A stretch of 6,895 nt of DNA, taken from assembly GCA_902783765.1 (NCBI GenBank), contig CACZSB010000116.1:1-6895 (forward strand), given 5' to 3'. Source of the DNA: an uncultured Lachnospiraceae bacterium (GTDB taxonomy: Bacteria > Bacillota > Clostridia > Lachnospirales > Lachnospiraceae). The translations under genes and the position numbers were made by a program. Positions 1 to 4,805 of the stretch are shown piece by piece. The first letter of the stretch is position 1. Each line of letters opens with the position of its first letter. The notes beneath the pieces were generated by a model that was not told the origin of the DNA, made no database searches, and worked only from the letters and a program-made list of their open reading frames with translations.

Positions 1-14
1 AATTGATTATCCAT
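1..14 (-). CDS. Start of next gene in ABC importer operon (partial; probably partner permease)
   Basis: Only the first codons are in the window: ATG at 14-12 followed by codons for Asp, Asn and Gln, then the left edge. The preceding gene's TAA (26-24) is followed at once by GGAGG (23-19), with a 4-nt gap to the ATG. That gap is a little short but usable. The position, directly after a MalF/UgpA-type permease in the same orientation, is where the second permease (MalG/UgpE type) or the solute-binding protein normally sits. Identity is inferred from operon context only; four residues carry no family signal. Confidence 0.5.
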
Positions 15-23
15 GATGCCTCC

Positions 24-914
24 TTAGTAATGAACCGCCTTGCGGCTGACCATCAGATTGATGCAGGTGATGGTCAGAACAATGACAAAGAGGATAATGG
101 CCGCCGCCGAGGCGTAGGAGGGATAGCCCCCCGCATAGCCGTAAAGCATGTCATACACATAGCCCACAATGGTATTCATCCCCGCCCCATTCAGATCCGT
201 ACCGAAAAGGGCCACCTGGTCGCTGTAGGCCTTGAAAGCTCCGATAAAGCCGGTGATGATCAAATAAAACAGCATGGGAGATATCATGGGCAGGGTGATC
301 CGCCGGAAAATCCGCCCCTTGGAGGTGCCGTCGATCCGGGCGGCGTTGTAATAATCCTGATTCACCGAGGCCAGGGCGCTGGTTAGAATCAGCACCTTAA
401 AGGGCAGCACCACCCAGATGGTATAAAAGCACATCACAAACATTTTGGCCCAGTAGGGCCCCTCGATGAAATCCACCCCCTGGCTCCCGAAAAGCTGAAT
501 CAATATGTTGATCATACCGTCGGTATAGGCGGTTTTTTTAAAGAGAATCATAAACACCAGCCCCACCGCCAGGGTATTGGTGACGTAGGGCAGGAAATAA
601 ATGGTCTGAAACAGCTCCTTCAGCTTTTTGGTGGAGTTTAAAGCCAGGGAAATCAGCAGGGCGAAGCCTGTGGACAGGGGCACGGTGATAATCACAATGA
701 TAAAGGTGTTTTTCACCGCCTGCATGAAATAGGGGTCGTGCAGTACATAAGAATAATTGAACAGGCCAATCCCCTGGGAGGTCTGGGATACGAAATTATA
801 GCCCTCCTCCAGAGAATAAATCATCACGTCTATGAGAGGATAGACCATGAAGATGCCTAAAAAAAGGATGGCGGGCAGCAGGTAAAGCCAGCCCTTCAGC
901 TTGTTGTTTTTCAT
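24..914 (-). CDS. Carbohydrate ABC transporter permease, MalF/UgpA type
   Basis: Integral membrane subunit (296 aa) of a binding-protein-dependent sugar-type importer; it forms half of the transmembrane channel and docks on the ATPase encoded just upstream. About six hydrophobic segments are visible (roughly residues 8-32, 66-92, 105-127, 155-182, 213-230, 266-290). The cytoplasmic EAA coupling loop is at about 190-209: AARIDGTSKGRIFRRITLP, with the typical A-x-x-D-G then I-x-LP pattern. Length and layout fit the CUT1-type UgpA/MalF short permeases, without the large periplasmic loop of enteric MalF. The start ATG at 914-912 lies 3 nt after the ATPase stop; its GGGGG ribosome site (925-921) lies inside the end of the ATPase gene, so translation is probably coupled. 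Substrate cannot be told: no binding protein or hydrolase is in view. Confidence 0.92.
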   Translation of the reverse strand: MKNNKLKGWLYLLPAILFLGIFMVYPLIDVMIYSLEEGYNFVSQTSQGIGLFNYSYVLHDPYFMQAVKNTFIIVIITVPLSTGFALLISLALNSTKKLKELFQTIYFLPYVTNTLAVGLVFMILFKKTAYTDGMINILIQLFGSQGVDFIEGPYWAKMFVMCFYTIWVVLPFKVLILTSALASVNQDYYNAARIDGTSKGRIFRRITLPMISPMLFYLIITGFIGAFKAYSDQVALFGTDLNGAGMNTIVGYVYDMLYGYAGGYPSYASAAAIILFVIVLTITCINLMVSRKAVHY

Positions 915-917
915 GGC

Positions 918-2018
918 TTACCCCCGAATATACAGACGCTGTCCCGTTTCCGGAGAAAAAAGATGAACCTTTTCCGGAATCAGAGAGAAGTTCAAGGCGG
1001 CGGCATTCTTATCCGGCCGCTTGCCGGAGCCCACAATGGCCCGGAGATTTTCGCTGAGGCCGGCGGGGTGCTTCAATACCACGCTGGTATCCCGGCCCAT
1101 GACCTCCACGTTCAGCAGCTCTGCCTCCATGGCACCGGCGGGATCCGGCTCGAAGCCCTCGGGACGGATGCCCACGGTCACCGGCTGATCCGCAAGGCCG
1201 GGGGTTTCCATCACCCCTTGGTCCCCTAAATACAGGCGGCCTCCCTGGATCCGGCCCTGGAAAACATTGATGGCCGGCGTCCCCAGGAATTTGGCTACAA
1301 AAAGATTCACCGGGTCGTCATAAACCTCCTGGGGGGGCGCAATCTGCTGAATGCAGCCCTCTTTCATCACCACAATCAGGTCCGAAATGCTCATGGCCTC
1401 CTCCTGATCATGGGTCACAAAAATGGTGGTGATGCCGGTTTCCCGCTGGATCCGGCGGATTTCCTCCCGGGTCTGGAGTCTGAGCCGGGCATCCAGGTTG
1501 GATAAAGGTTCGTCCAGCAGGAGGACCTTGGGCATTTTGACCAGGGCCCGGGCGATGGCCACCCGCTGCTGCTGGCCTCCGGACATTTCCGCCGGTTTTC
1601 TGTCCAGCAGCCCTTCGATCTGCACCAGGCGGGCCGCTTCCTCCGCCCGGGAACGGATTTCTTCCTTGGGCAGCTTCTGATCCCCCTTAAGATTCTGAAG
1701 GGGAAACATGATGTTCTGCAATACCGTCATATGGGGATAGAGGGCGTAATTCTGAAAAACCAGCCCCACCCCCCGGCTTTCCGGAGGCAAGTCCGTCACA
1801 TCCCGGTCTCCGAAAAGGATCCGGCCTTCGCTGGGGTCCAAAAGCCCGCTGATCAGATTTAAGGCGGTGCTTTTGCCGCAACCGGAGGGGCCCAGAAGGC
1901 CGATGAGCTGGCCGTCGGGGATTTCGAAATTAAAATCGTTGACGGCAATGACCTCGCCCCCCTGCTTTTTGTTGCGGTTTGGGAATCGCTTGCTTAAATG
2001 GGACAATACCACTTTCAT
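918..2018 (-). CDS. Sugar-type ABC transporter ATP-binding protein, MalK/UgpC/MsmK family
   Basis: Cytoplasmic ATPase (366 aa from the chosen start) that powers the importer. All family motifs are present in order: Walker A GPSGCGKST (about 43-51), Q-loop VFQNYALYPHMTV (Q89), signature MSGGQQQRVAIARAL (145-159; Met replaces the usual Leu), Walker B VLLLDEP (165-171), D-loop SNLDARL, and H-loop VTHDQEEAM (H203). Residues after about 250 form the extra C-terminal OB/TOBE-type domain of the MalK subgroup, which contacts the partner subunit and can bind regulators. The open frame extends 34 codons further upstream to 2120, but that part has no family similarity and covers the promoter. The start at 2018 (MKVVLSHLSKRF) is preceded by GAGG with 8 nt spacing. 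ATPases of this type can serve several importers, so substrate is not implied. Confidence 0.95.
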   Translation of the reverse strand: MKVVLSHLSKRFPNRNKKQGGEVIAVNDFNFEIPDGQLIGLLGPSGCGKSTALNLISGLLDPSEGRILFGDRDVTDLPPESRGVGLVFQNYALYPHMTVLQNIMFPLQNLKGDQKLPKEEIRSRAEEAARLVQIEGLLDRKPAEMSGGQQQRVAIARALVKMPKVLLLDEPLSNLDARLRLQTREEIRRIQRETGITTIFVTHDQEEAMSISDLIVVMKEGCIQQIAPPQEVYDDPVNLFVAKFLGTPAINVFQGRIQGGRLYLGDQGVMETPGLADQPVTVGIRPEGFEPDPAGAMEAELLNVEVMGRDTSVVLKHPAGLSENLRAIVGSGKRPDKNAAALNFSLIPEKVHLFSPETGQRLYIRG

Positions 2019-2026
2019 ATATGCAT

Positions 2027-2030
2027 CCTC
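2027..2030 (-). promoter_or_regulatory. Ribosome binding site fixing the ABC ATPase start
   Basis: On the minus strand GAGG is followed by 8 nt and then ATG (2018-2016). This supports the MKVVLSHL start over the longer open frame whose first codon at 2120 lies upstream of the predicted -10 box. Confidence 0.7.
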
Positions 2031-2087
2031 ATGGCTTATTGGGCTCCGGGCAGGGCCGGGCGGTTTTCGTTCTCTTGAATCTTTTTC

Positions 2088-2116
2088 ATTATAAAGTAAG
2101 CATTCCGGGAAAACAA
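2088..2116 (-). promoter_or_regulatory. Candidate sigma-A promoter of the ABC importer operon
   Basis: The minus strand carries a perfect -10 box TATAAT (2093-2088) and, 17 nt upstream, TTGTTT (2116-2111), which keeps the TTG of the -35 consensus. Transcription would start near 2081, leaving a leader of about 60 nt before the ATPase ATG. The poor -35 half together with the overlapping direct repeat suggests an activator-dependent or otherwise regulated promoter (inference). Confidence 0.6.
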
Positions 2117-2130
2117 GCAAGAAAACAAGC
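2109..2130. repeat. Perfect 10-bp direct repeat overlapping the ABC operon -35 region
   Basis: GAAAACAAGC occurs at 2109-2118 and again at 2121-2130, separated by AA, a 12-bp period close to one helical turn. On the minus strand this reads GCTTGTTTTC twice. The proximal copy contains the -35 hexamer and the distal copy lies just upstream, between the divergent importer and tRNA promoters. Tandem half-sites on one face of the helix are typical of AraC-family or response-regulator activators; which protein binds here is unknown. Confidence 0.5.
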
Positions 2131-2140
2131 TGTAAATAAC

Positions 2141-2169
2141 TTGACAGCGGGGGCGAAGGGTGCTAATAT
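2141..2169 (+). promoter_or_regulatory. Strong promoter of the tRNA-fMet / tRNA-Phe unit
   Basis: TTGACA (2141-2146) is a perfect -35 box. After a 17-nt spacer comes TAATAT (2164-2169), preceded by TGC, giving an extended -10. Start would be near 2176, with a leader of about 29 nt before the tRNA. It fires away from the importer promoter on the other strand. Confidence 0.8.
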
Positions 2170-2204
2170 AGCGAGGCACCTTAGTGGTGACGCACTTTAG
2201 ACAA

Positions 2205-2278
2205 CGCGGGGTAGAGCAGTCCGGAAGCTCGTCGGGCTCATAACCCGGAGGTCGCAGGTTCAAATCCTGCCCCCGCTA
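2205..2278 (+). tRNA. tRNA-fMet (CAT), initiator
   Basis: A 74-nt cloverleaf folds cleanly: acceptor CGCGGGG/CCCCGCT, D-stem GAGC/GCTC, anticodon loop CTCATAA (anticodon CAT at 2239-2241), T-arm GCAGG TTCAAAT CCTGC, discriminator A. Initiator hallmarks are all visible: three consecutive G:C pairs next to the anticodon loop (GGG/CCC), a purine 11:pyrimidine 24 pair (A:T), and no Watson-Crick pair at 1:72 (C opposite T; enteric initiators have C opposite A). The 3' CCA is not encoded (the next bases are CGA), so it must be added by the CCA-adding enzyme. Confidence 0.95.
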
Positions 2279-2321
2279 CGAAGATGGGCAAGAGGAACAT
2301 GTGAAGTAAAACGCATGTGCT

Positions 2322-2352
2322 CATTCGATAGACGCTGCGCGTCTATCGAATG
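2322..2352. repeat. Perfect 14-bp inverted repeat with 3-nt loop
   Basis: CATTCGATAGACGC (2322-2335) is exactly complementary to GCGTCTATCGAATG (2339-2352), with only TGC between. It is the strongest single hairpin of the spacer. No T-tract follows (next bases TCTTGACC), so it is not a canonical intrinsic terminator. Confidence 0.85.
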
Positions 2353-2355
2353 TCT

Positions 2356-2375
2356 TGACCTGCATATGCAGGTCA
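2356..2375. repeat. Perfect 20-bp palindrome
   Basis: TGACCTGCAT followed by its exact reverse complement ATGCAGGTCA. As DNA it is a dyad without a gap; as RNA it would form an 8-bp stem with an ATAT loop. It begins only 4 bp after the preceding 14-bp hairpin. Confidence 0.85.
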
Positions 2376-2380
2376 GAATC

Positions 2381-2432
2381 CGCTTCGGCTCTGCTGCTTA
2401 TGAAAGCCAGCTTTCACGCAGCAGGCCTTGCG
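2381..2432. repeat. Long interrupted hairpin in the tRNA spacer
   Basis: Nested complementary blocks: CGC 2381-2383 with GCG 2430-2432, GGC 2387-2389 with GCC 2425-2427, CTGCTGC 2391-2397 with GCAGCAG 2418-2424, and TGAAAGC 2401-2407 with GCTTTCA 2410-2416. Small internal loops and one bulged T (2390) separate the blocks. Twenty base pairs in correct nested order are unlikely by chance. Confidence 0.75.
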
Positions 2433-2458
2433 TCTTCCTCGTGCGCATCCAATTTTAT

Positions 2459-2531
2459 GCTCAGATAGCTCAGATGGTAGAGCAGTGGACTGAAAATCCA
2501 CGTGTCGCTGGTTCGATTCCGGCTCTGAGCA
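2459..2531 (+). tRNA. tRNA-Phe (GAA)
   Basis: A 73-nt cloverleaf: acceptor GCTCAGA/TCTGAGC with seven perfect pairs, D-arm GCTC AGATGGTA GAGC, anticodon arm GTGGA CTGAAAA TCCAC (anticodon GAA at 2492-2494), variable loop GTGTC, T-arm GCTGG TTCGATT CCGGC with one G-T wobble, discriminator A. CCA is not encoded (the next bases are TAT). No separate promoter is convincing, so it is probably made from the promoter upstream of tRNA-fMet and released by processing. Confidence 0.96.
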
Positions 2532-2555
2532 TATTTTTATATCATTTTGTCGTTC

Positions 2556-2562
2556 AAAGGAG
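2556..2562 (+). promoter_or_regulatory. Ribosome binding site fixing the LCP gene start
   Basis: AAAGGAG is followed by 7 nt and ATG at 2570. It rules out the longer frame from 2315, which would translate through the structured spacer and the whole tRNA-Phe gene. Confidence 0.8.
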
Positions 2563-2569
2563 TTATGTC

Positions 2570-4135
2570 ATGGCAGATCCTTCCAAGAAGCTGCCTTCGG
2601 CGCTGCCGGAGAACAAAGCAGTAAAACCTAAAAAAACTCCCATCTGGCCCGGTCTGCTCCTGTGTCTGGCGCTGGCCCCTGTCATGGGCTATTTCATATA
2701 CAGCCTTCATAAGCTTCAATTTTTCCCCGGCCCGGTGCTGGGGGCTTTAGGTCTTTTGCTTTTCCTTTTACTTCTGGTGATTTATCTGCTGGCTCGGGAT
2801 TACCGGAAAAGGGGCCGAACGGTTTTTGCCATATTTCTGGCTCTGCTTTTAGGGACCGGGGCCACTATGGGCAGTGTGTTTACAGCCAGGCTGGGCAATT
2901 TCTTTGCGGGGATTTTCCGGCAGGAGCTCACCCATACGGTGACCATGGGCCTTTACGTGCGGGCCGATGACTCGGCTCAAAGTCCCGCAGATTTAAAAAA
3001 CGAAGCCTTCGGGCTGCTAAAAGAGGCCGACCGGCGGGAGGCGGAGGAGGTGTTAACAGGCCTGGTCCGTCAACATGATTTCATTCCCACCATACAGGAA
3101 TTTGACAGCCCCGCCGCTCTGATCGCCGCCCTTTGCAGCGGCAGTACCCGGGTCATTTTGCTGGGTGATTTCTATTTGGAGGCCATGGGAGATCTGGTGA
3201 CGGTGCCTCTGCGGGCCCTGGATATGTATTCGGTCAAAACCCAGGTGGCCTCGGTCCCTGCCAAATCCGACGAATCCCCCGAAACCCCCGAAACCCCCTC
3301 CGGGGATTCCCACCAGAATCTTCGACCCCAGGGCAGTATTCTGAAGGCGGGGGGCCAGGCCTTTGCGGTTTATATTTCCGGCATCGACTCACGGCGGGGC
3401 CTGGTGAGCCGTTCCTTAAGCGATGTGAATATTATTGCGGTCATCAATCCCACCACCCGTCAGGCGGCCCTTATCAGCACCCCCCGGGATTATTATGTAA
3501 ATACCCCCATTTCCGGCAGCGCCAAGGACAAGCTGACCCATGCGGGACTTTACGGGGTGGATGTGTCCCGGCAGACCATGGAATCCCTTTATGAAATGGA
3601 AATCGATTATGTTTTCCGCCTGGATTTTACGGGCTTTATGCGGATCGTGGACGCCCTGGGAGGCATCGATGTGGAATCGGATGCGGATTTTTACGCCGAG
3701 GGGTATCATTTTGTGAAAGGCACCAACCATTTGGACGGCGCCGCCGCCCTGGCCTTTGTTCGGGAACGGAAGGCCTTCGGAGGCAGCAACCAGAGCCGGG
3801 ACAGCCATCAGATGGCGGTGATCCAGGCCGTGTTCAAAAAGTTGCTTTCGCCCCAGATGCTGGTCCGTTTCAACGAGATCCTGGACGCCCTGGAGGGGGC
3901 CTTTGAATCCACTATACCCTATGAGCTGATGGCCTCCCTGGTGCGGCAGGAGCTGGCCGGCGGCAAGGACTGGAATCTGATTAATTACCCGGTGACGGGG
4001 CAGGATGTAAACGGCTACACCAGCTTTTCCCATCCCAGTCCCGACTGGGTCACCCTGCCGGATGAGGCCAGTATCCGGGCCGCCAAGCAGCTGATGTGGG
4101 AAGTATATTACAAAGAGACCGCCACGGCTCCGTAA
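2570..4135 (+). CDS. LCP (LytR-CpsA-Psr) family cell-wall polymer ligase
   Basis: A membrane-anchored protein (521 aa). LCP enzymes transfer undecaprenyl-linked glycopolymers such as teichoic acids or capsule onto peptidoglycan outside the membrane. Three hydrophobic helices lie near residues 26-46, 52-75 and 84-105, after a basic N-terminus. Residues about 120-215 form an extra alpha/beta region (LYVRADD to DFYLEAMGD) that I associate with clostridial LCP proteins, then a Pro/Glu-rich linker (about 232-248), then the LCP domain (about 262-430). In it are GIDSR (D273, R275), SDVNIIAVINP (D285), ISTPRDYYV (R306, D307), LDGAAALAFVRER (R398, R400) and SRDSHQMAVIQ, the Asp/Arg set that binds the pyrophosphate lipid substrate and metal. 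The residue roles are from family knowledge. It starts 38 bp after tRNA-Phe and no separate promoter is clear. The physiological polymer is unknown. Confidence 0.92.
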   Translation: MADPSKKLPSALPENKAVKPKKTPIWPGLLLCLALAPVMGYFIYSLHKLQFFPGPVLGALGLLLFLLLLVIYLLARDYRKRGRTVFAIFLALLLGTGATMGSVFTARLGNFFAGIFRQELTHTVTMGLYVRADDSAQSPADLKNEAFGLLKEADRREAEEVLTGLVRQHDFIPTIQEFDSPAALIAALCSGSTRVILLGDFYLEAMGDLVTVPLRALDMYSVKTQVASVPAKSDESPETPETPSGDSHQNLRPQGSILKAGGQAFAVYISGIDSRRGLVSRSLSDVNIIAVINPTTRQAALISTPRDYYVNTPISGSAKDKLTHAGLYGVDVSRQTMESLYEMEIDYVFRLDFTGFMRIVDALGGIDVESDADFYAEGYHFVKGTNHLDGAAALAFVRERKAFGGSNQSRDSHQMAVIQAVFKKLLSPQMLVRFNEILDALEGAFESTIPYELMASLVRQELAGGKDWNLINYPVTGQDVNGYTSFSHPSPDWVTLPDEASIRAAKQLMWEVYYKETATAP

Positions 4136-4189
4136 AAAACGGAAGCTTAAGCAACAATTCATCTGTTTTTAATCTTTCGGAAAGGCTTC

Positions 4190-4225
4190 CTTAAGACCCG
4201 GCTTTTATACTGGGCCCATCTTAAG
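4190..4225. repeat. 7-bp inverted repeat centred on the candidate -10 of the downstream operon
   Basis: CTTAAGA (4190-4196) and its reverse complement TCTTAAG (4219-4225) flank a 22-bp interval with the only good -10-like box almost exactly in the middle. A further CTTAAG lies at 4146-4151. This could be an operator, possibly for the OmpR-type regulator of the same operon (inference). No T-run follows, so it is a poor terminator for the LCP gene. Confidence 0.4.
4206..4211 (+). promoter_or_regulatory. Candidate -10 box of the DUF4342/two-component operon
   Basis: TATACT matches five of six consensus bases. No recognisable -35 box occurs 15-19 nt upstream (the 17-nt position reads AGGCTT), which would fit activator-dependent transcription. 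The start would be near 4218, with a leader of about 48 nt. Confidence 0.35.
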
Positions 4226-4237
4226 AAAACGGAGGCG

Positions 4238-4249
4238 TTCTCCGGAGAA
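4238..4249. repeat. 12-bp perfect palindrome upstream of the operon's ribosome site
   Basis: TTCTCCGGAGAA lies between the candidate -10 box and the AAAGGAAG ribosome site (4251-4258). It could be an operator half-site pair just downstream of the start; it has no loop, so an RNA hairpin role is less likely. Confidence 0.35.
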
Positions 4250-4265
4250 GAAAGGAAGCAGAAAA

Positions 4266-4805
4266 ATGGAAAACTTCGACAAGGTGGAAAAATTAGTTCA
4301 GAAGACCGGCATCTCCTACGAGGAGGCTCGCAGTGTTTTGGAGCAGAGCGGCGGCGATCTTTTAGATGCCATGATCCTTCTGGAGCAGTCCGGCCGGATC
4401 AAGGCCCCCAAAAACAGCAGCTACTCCACGGAATATGAGGCCCAGCCCCGTTATGAGCCGGTGGCGCAGGCCCTGGAGGCGGCGAGCCGAAGCGGCCGCA
4501 TGCAGGGGGAGAGCGGCTGGAGCAAGCTGAAGGCCTTTGGGAAAAAAGTCTGGCATTTCCTGTGCAGCAACTACCTTTTGATCCATCGGAACGGCAATCT
4601 GGTGGCAAAGCTCCCCTTCTGGGGCGTGGCCCTGATTCTGATGATGACCTGGTATCTGAGCCTGGTACTGGTGGTGGTCTCCCTCTTCTTCGGCTTCAGC
4701 TATCGCTGCCAGGGAGAAAAGGATATGGATAAGGTAAACCGGGTTATGGAAAAGGCCCGGAAGGCGGCGGAAAATGCCAAAGAAGCCTTTGAAGAGGAAA
4801 CATGA
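4266..4805 (+). CDS. Membrane protein with N-terminal UBA-like domain and DUF4342-like region
   Basis: A 179-aa protein of unknown function. Residues about 1-42 (KVEKLVQKTGISYEEARSVL then GGDLLDAMILLE) match the three-helix UBA/TS-N fold found in nascent-chain-associated proteins and EF-Ts: a G-[IV]-[ST] turn, then helix, then GGD-x-x-x-A. Residues about 43-95 are polar and probably flexible. Residues 100-144 (LLIHRNGNLVAKLPFWGVAL and a hydrophobic stretch of about 27) resemble the DUF4342 membrane-associated region, with a G-N turn, LP and one long membrane helix or tight hairpin. Residues 150-179 are a charged, probably helical, cytoplasmic tail rich in Lys, Ala and Glu. The ribosome site AAAGGAAG lies at 4251-4258. 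The stop overlaps the regulator's start (ATGA), so it is tightly coupled to the two-component genes and may modulate or report to them (inference). The domain assignments come from memory of the families. Confidence 0.82.
   Translation: MENFDKVEKLVQKTGISYEEARSVLEQSGGDLLDAMILLEQSGRIKAPKNSSYSTEYEAQPRYEPVAQALEAASRSGRMQGESGWSKLKAFGKKVWHFLCSNYLLIHRNGNLVAKLPFWGVALILMMTWYLSLVLVVVSLFFGFSYRCQGEKDMDKVNRVMEKARKAAENAKEAFEEET

Larger units (their letters stand above)
2283..2449 (+). ncRNA. Unassigned multi-branched structured RNA element between two tRNA genes
   Basis: The spacer between tRNA-fMet and tRNA-Phe can fold almost completely. Outer stem P1 joins 2283-2297 to 2435-2449: 13 of 15 positions pair, with two isolated mismatches (G2287 with G2445, A2291 with G2441). 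Inside are four hairpins in series: 2297-2303 with 2312-2318 (7 bp, one G-T wobble, 8-nt loop); 2322-2335 with 2339-2352 (14 bp perfect, loop TGC); 2356-2375 (perfect palindrome, hairpin with an ATAT loop); and 2381-2432 (stacked stems of 3, 3, 7 and 7 bp). The result is a five-way-junction RNA of 167 nt, probably co-transcribed from the tRNA promoter at 2141. I see no protein-coding signal: the frame crossing it is only an upstream extension of the LCP gene. I do not recognise it as tmRNA, 6S RNA, RNase P RNA, SRP RNA, a T-box or a self-splicing intron. A small non-autonomous, MITE-like insertion is an alternative. The strand is assumed from the flanking tRNAs. Confidence 0.5.

Noticed and set aside
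2019..2120. 34-codon N-terminal extension of the ABC ATPase
   Set aside because: The residues are unlike MalK-type proteins, the region contains the operon's -10 box, and a good ribosome site serves the ATG at 2018.
2355..2385. TTGACC at 2355-2360 as -35 of a separate promoter for the spacer RNA or tRNA-Phe
   Set aside because: No -10-like hexamer is found 16-18 nt downstream; the TTGACC belongs to the 20-bp palindrome.
2401..2416. TGAAAGC-CA-GCTTTCA as a CcpA cre operator
   Set aside because: Similar in look, but it has two extra central bases compared with the 14-bp cre palindrome and lies inside a nested RNA hairpin within a tRNA unit; better explained as a stem-loop.
2315..2569. In-frame upstream extension of the LCP gene
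   Set aside because: It would translate through the structured spacer and all of tRNA-Phe, shows no family similarity, and a clear AAAGGAG ribosome site precedes the ATG at 2570.
3271..3300. Short CCCGAAACC tandem repeat in the LCP gene
   Set aside because: It encodes the low-complexity Pro/Glu linker; only about two units, ordinary for such linkers.
3416..4162. Minus-strand open frame (248 codons) opposite the LCP gene
   Set aside because: Antisense shadow; the plus strand encodes the conserved LCP domain here.
4136..4190. Intrinsic terminator after the LCP gene (GGAAGC at 4141 with GCTTCC at 4185)
   Set aside because: The arms are 38 nt apart with no compact stem and no T-run after the second arm; the TTTTT at 4166-4170 is not preceded by a hairpin.
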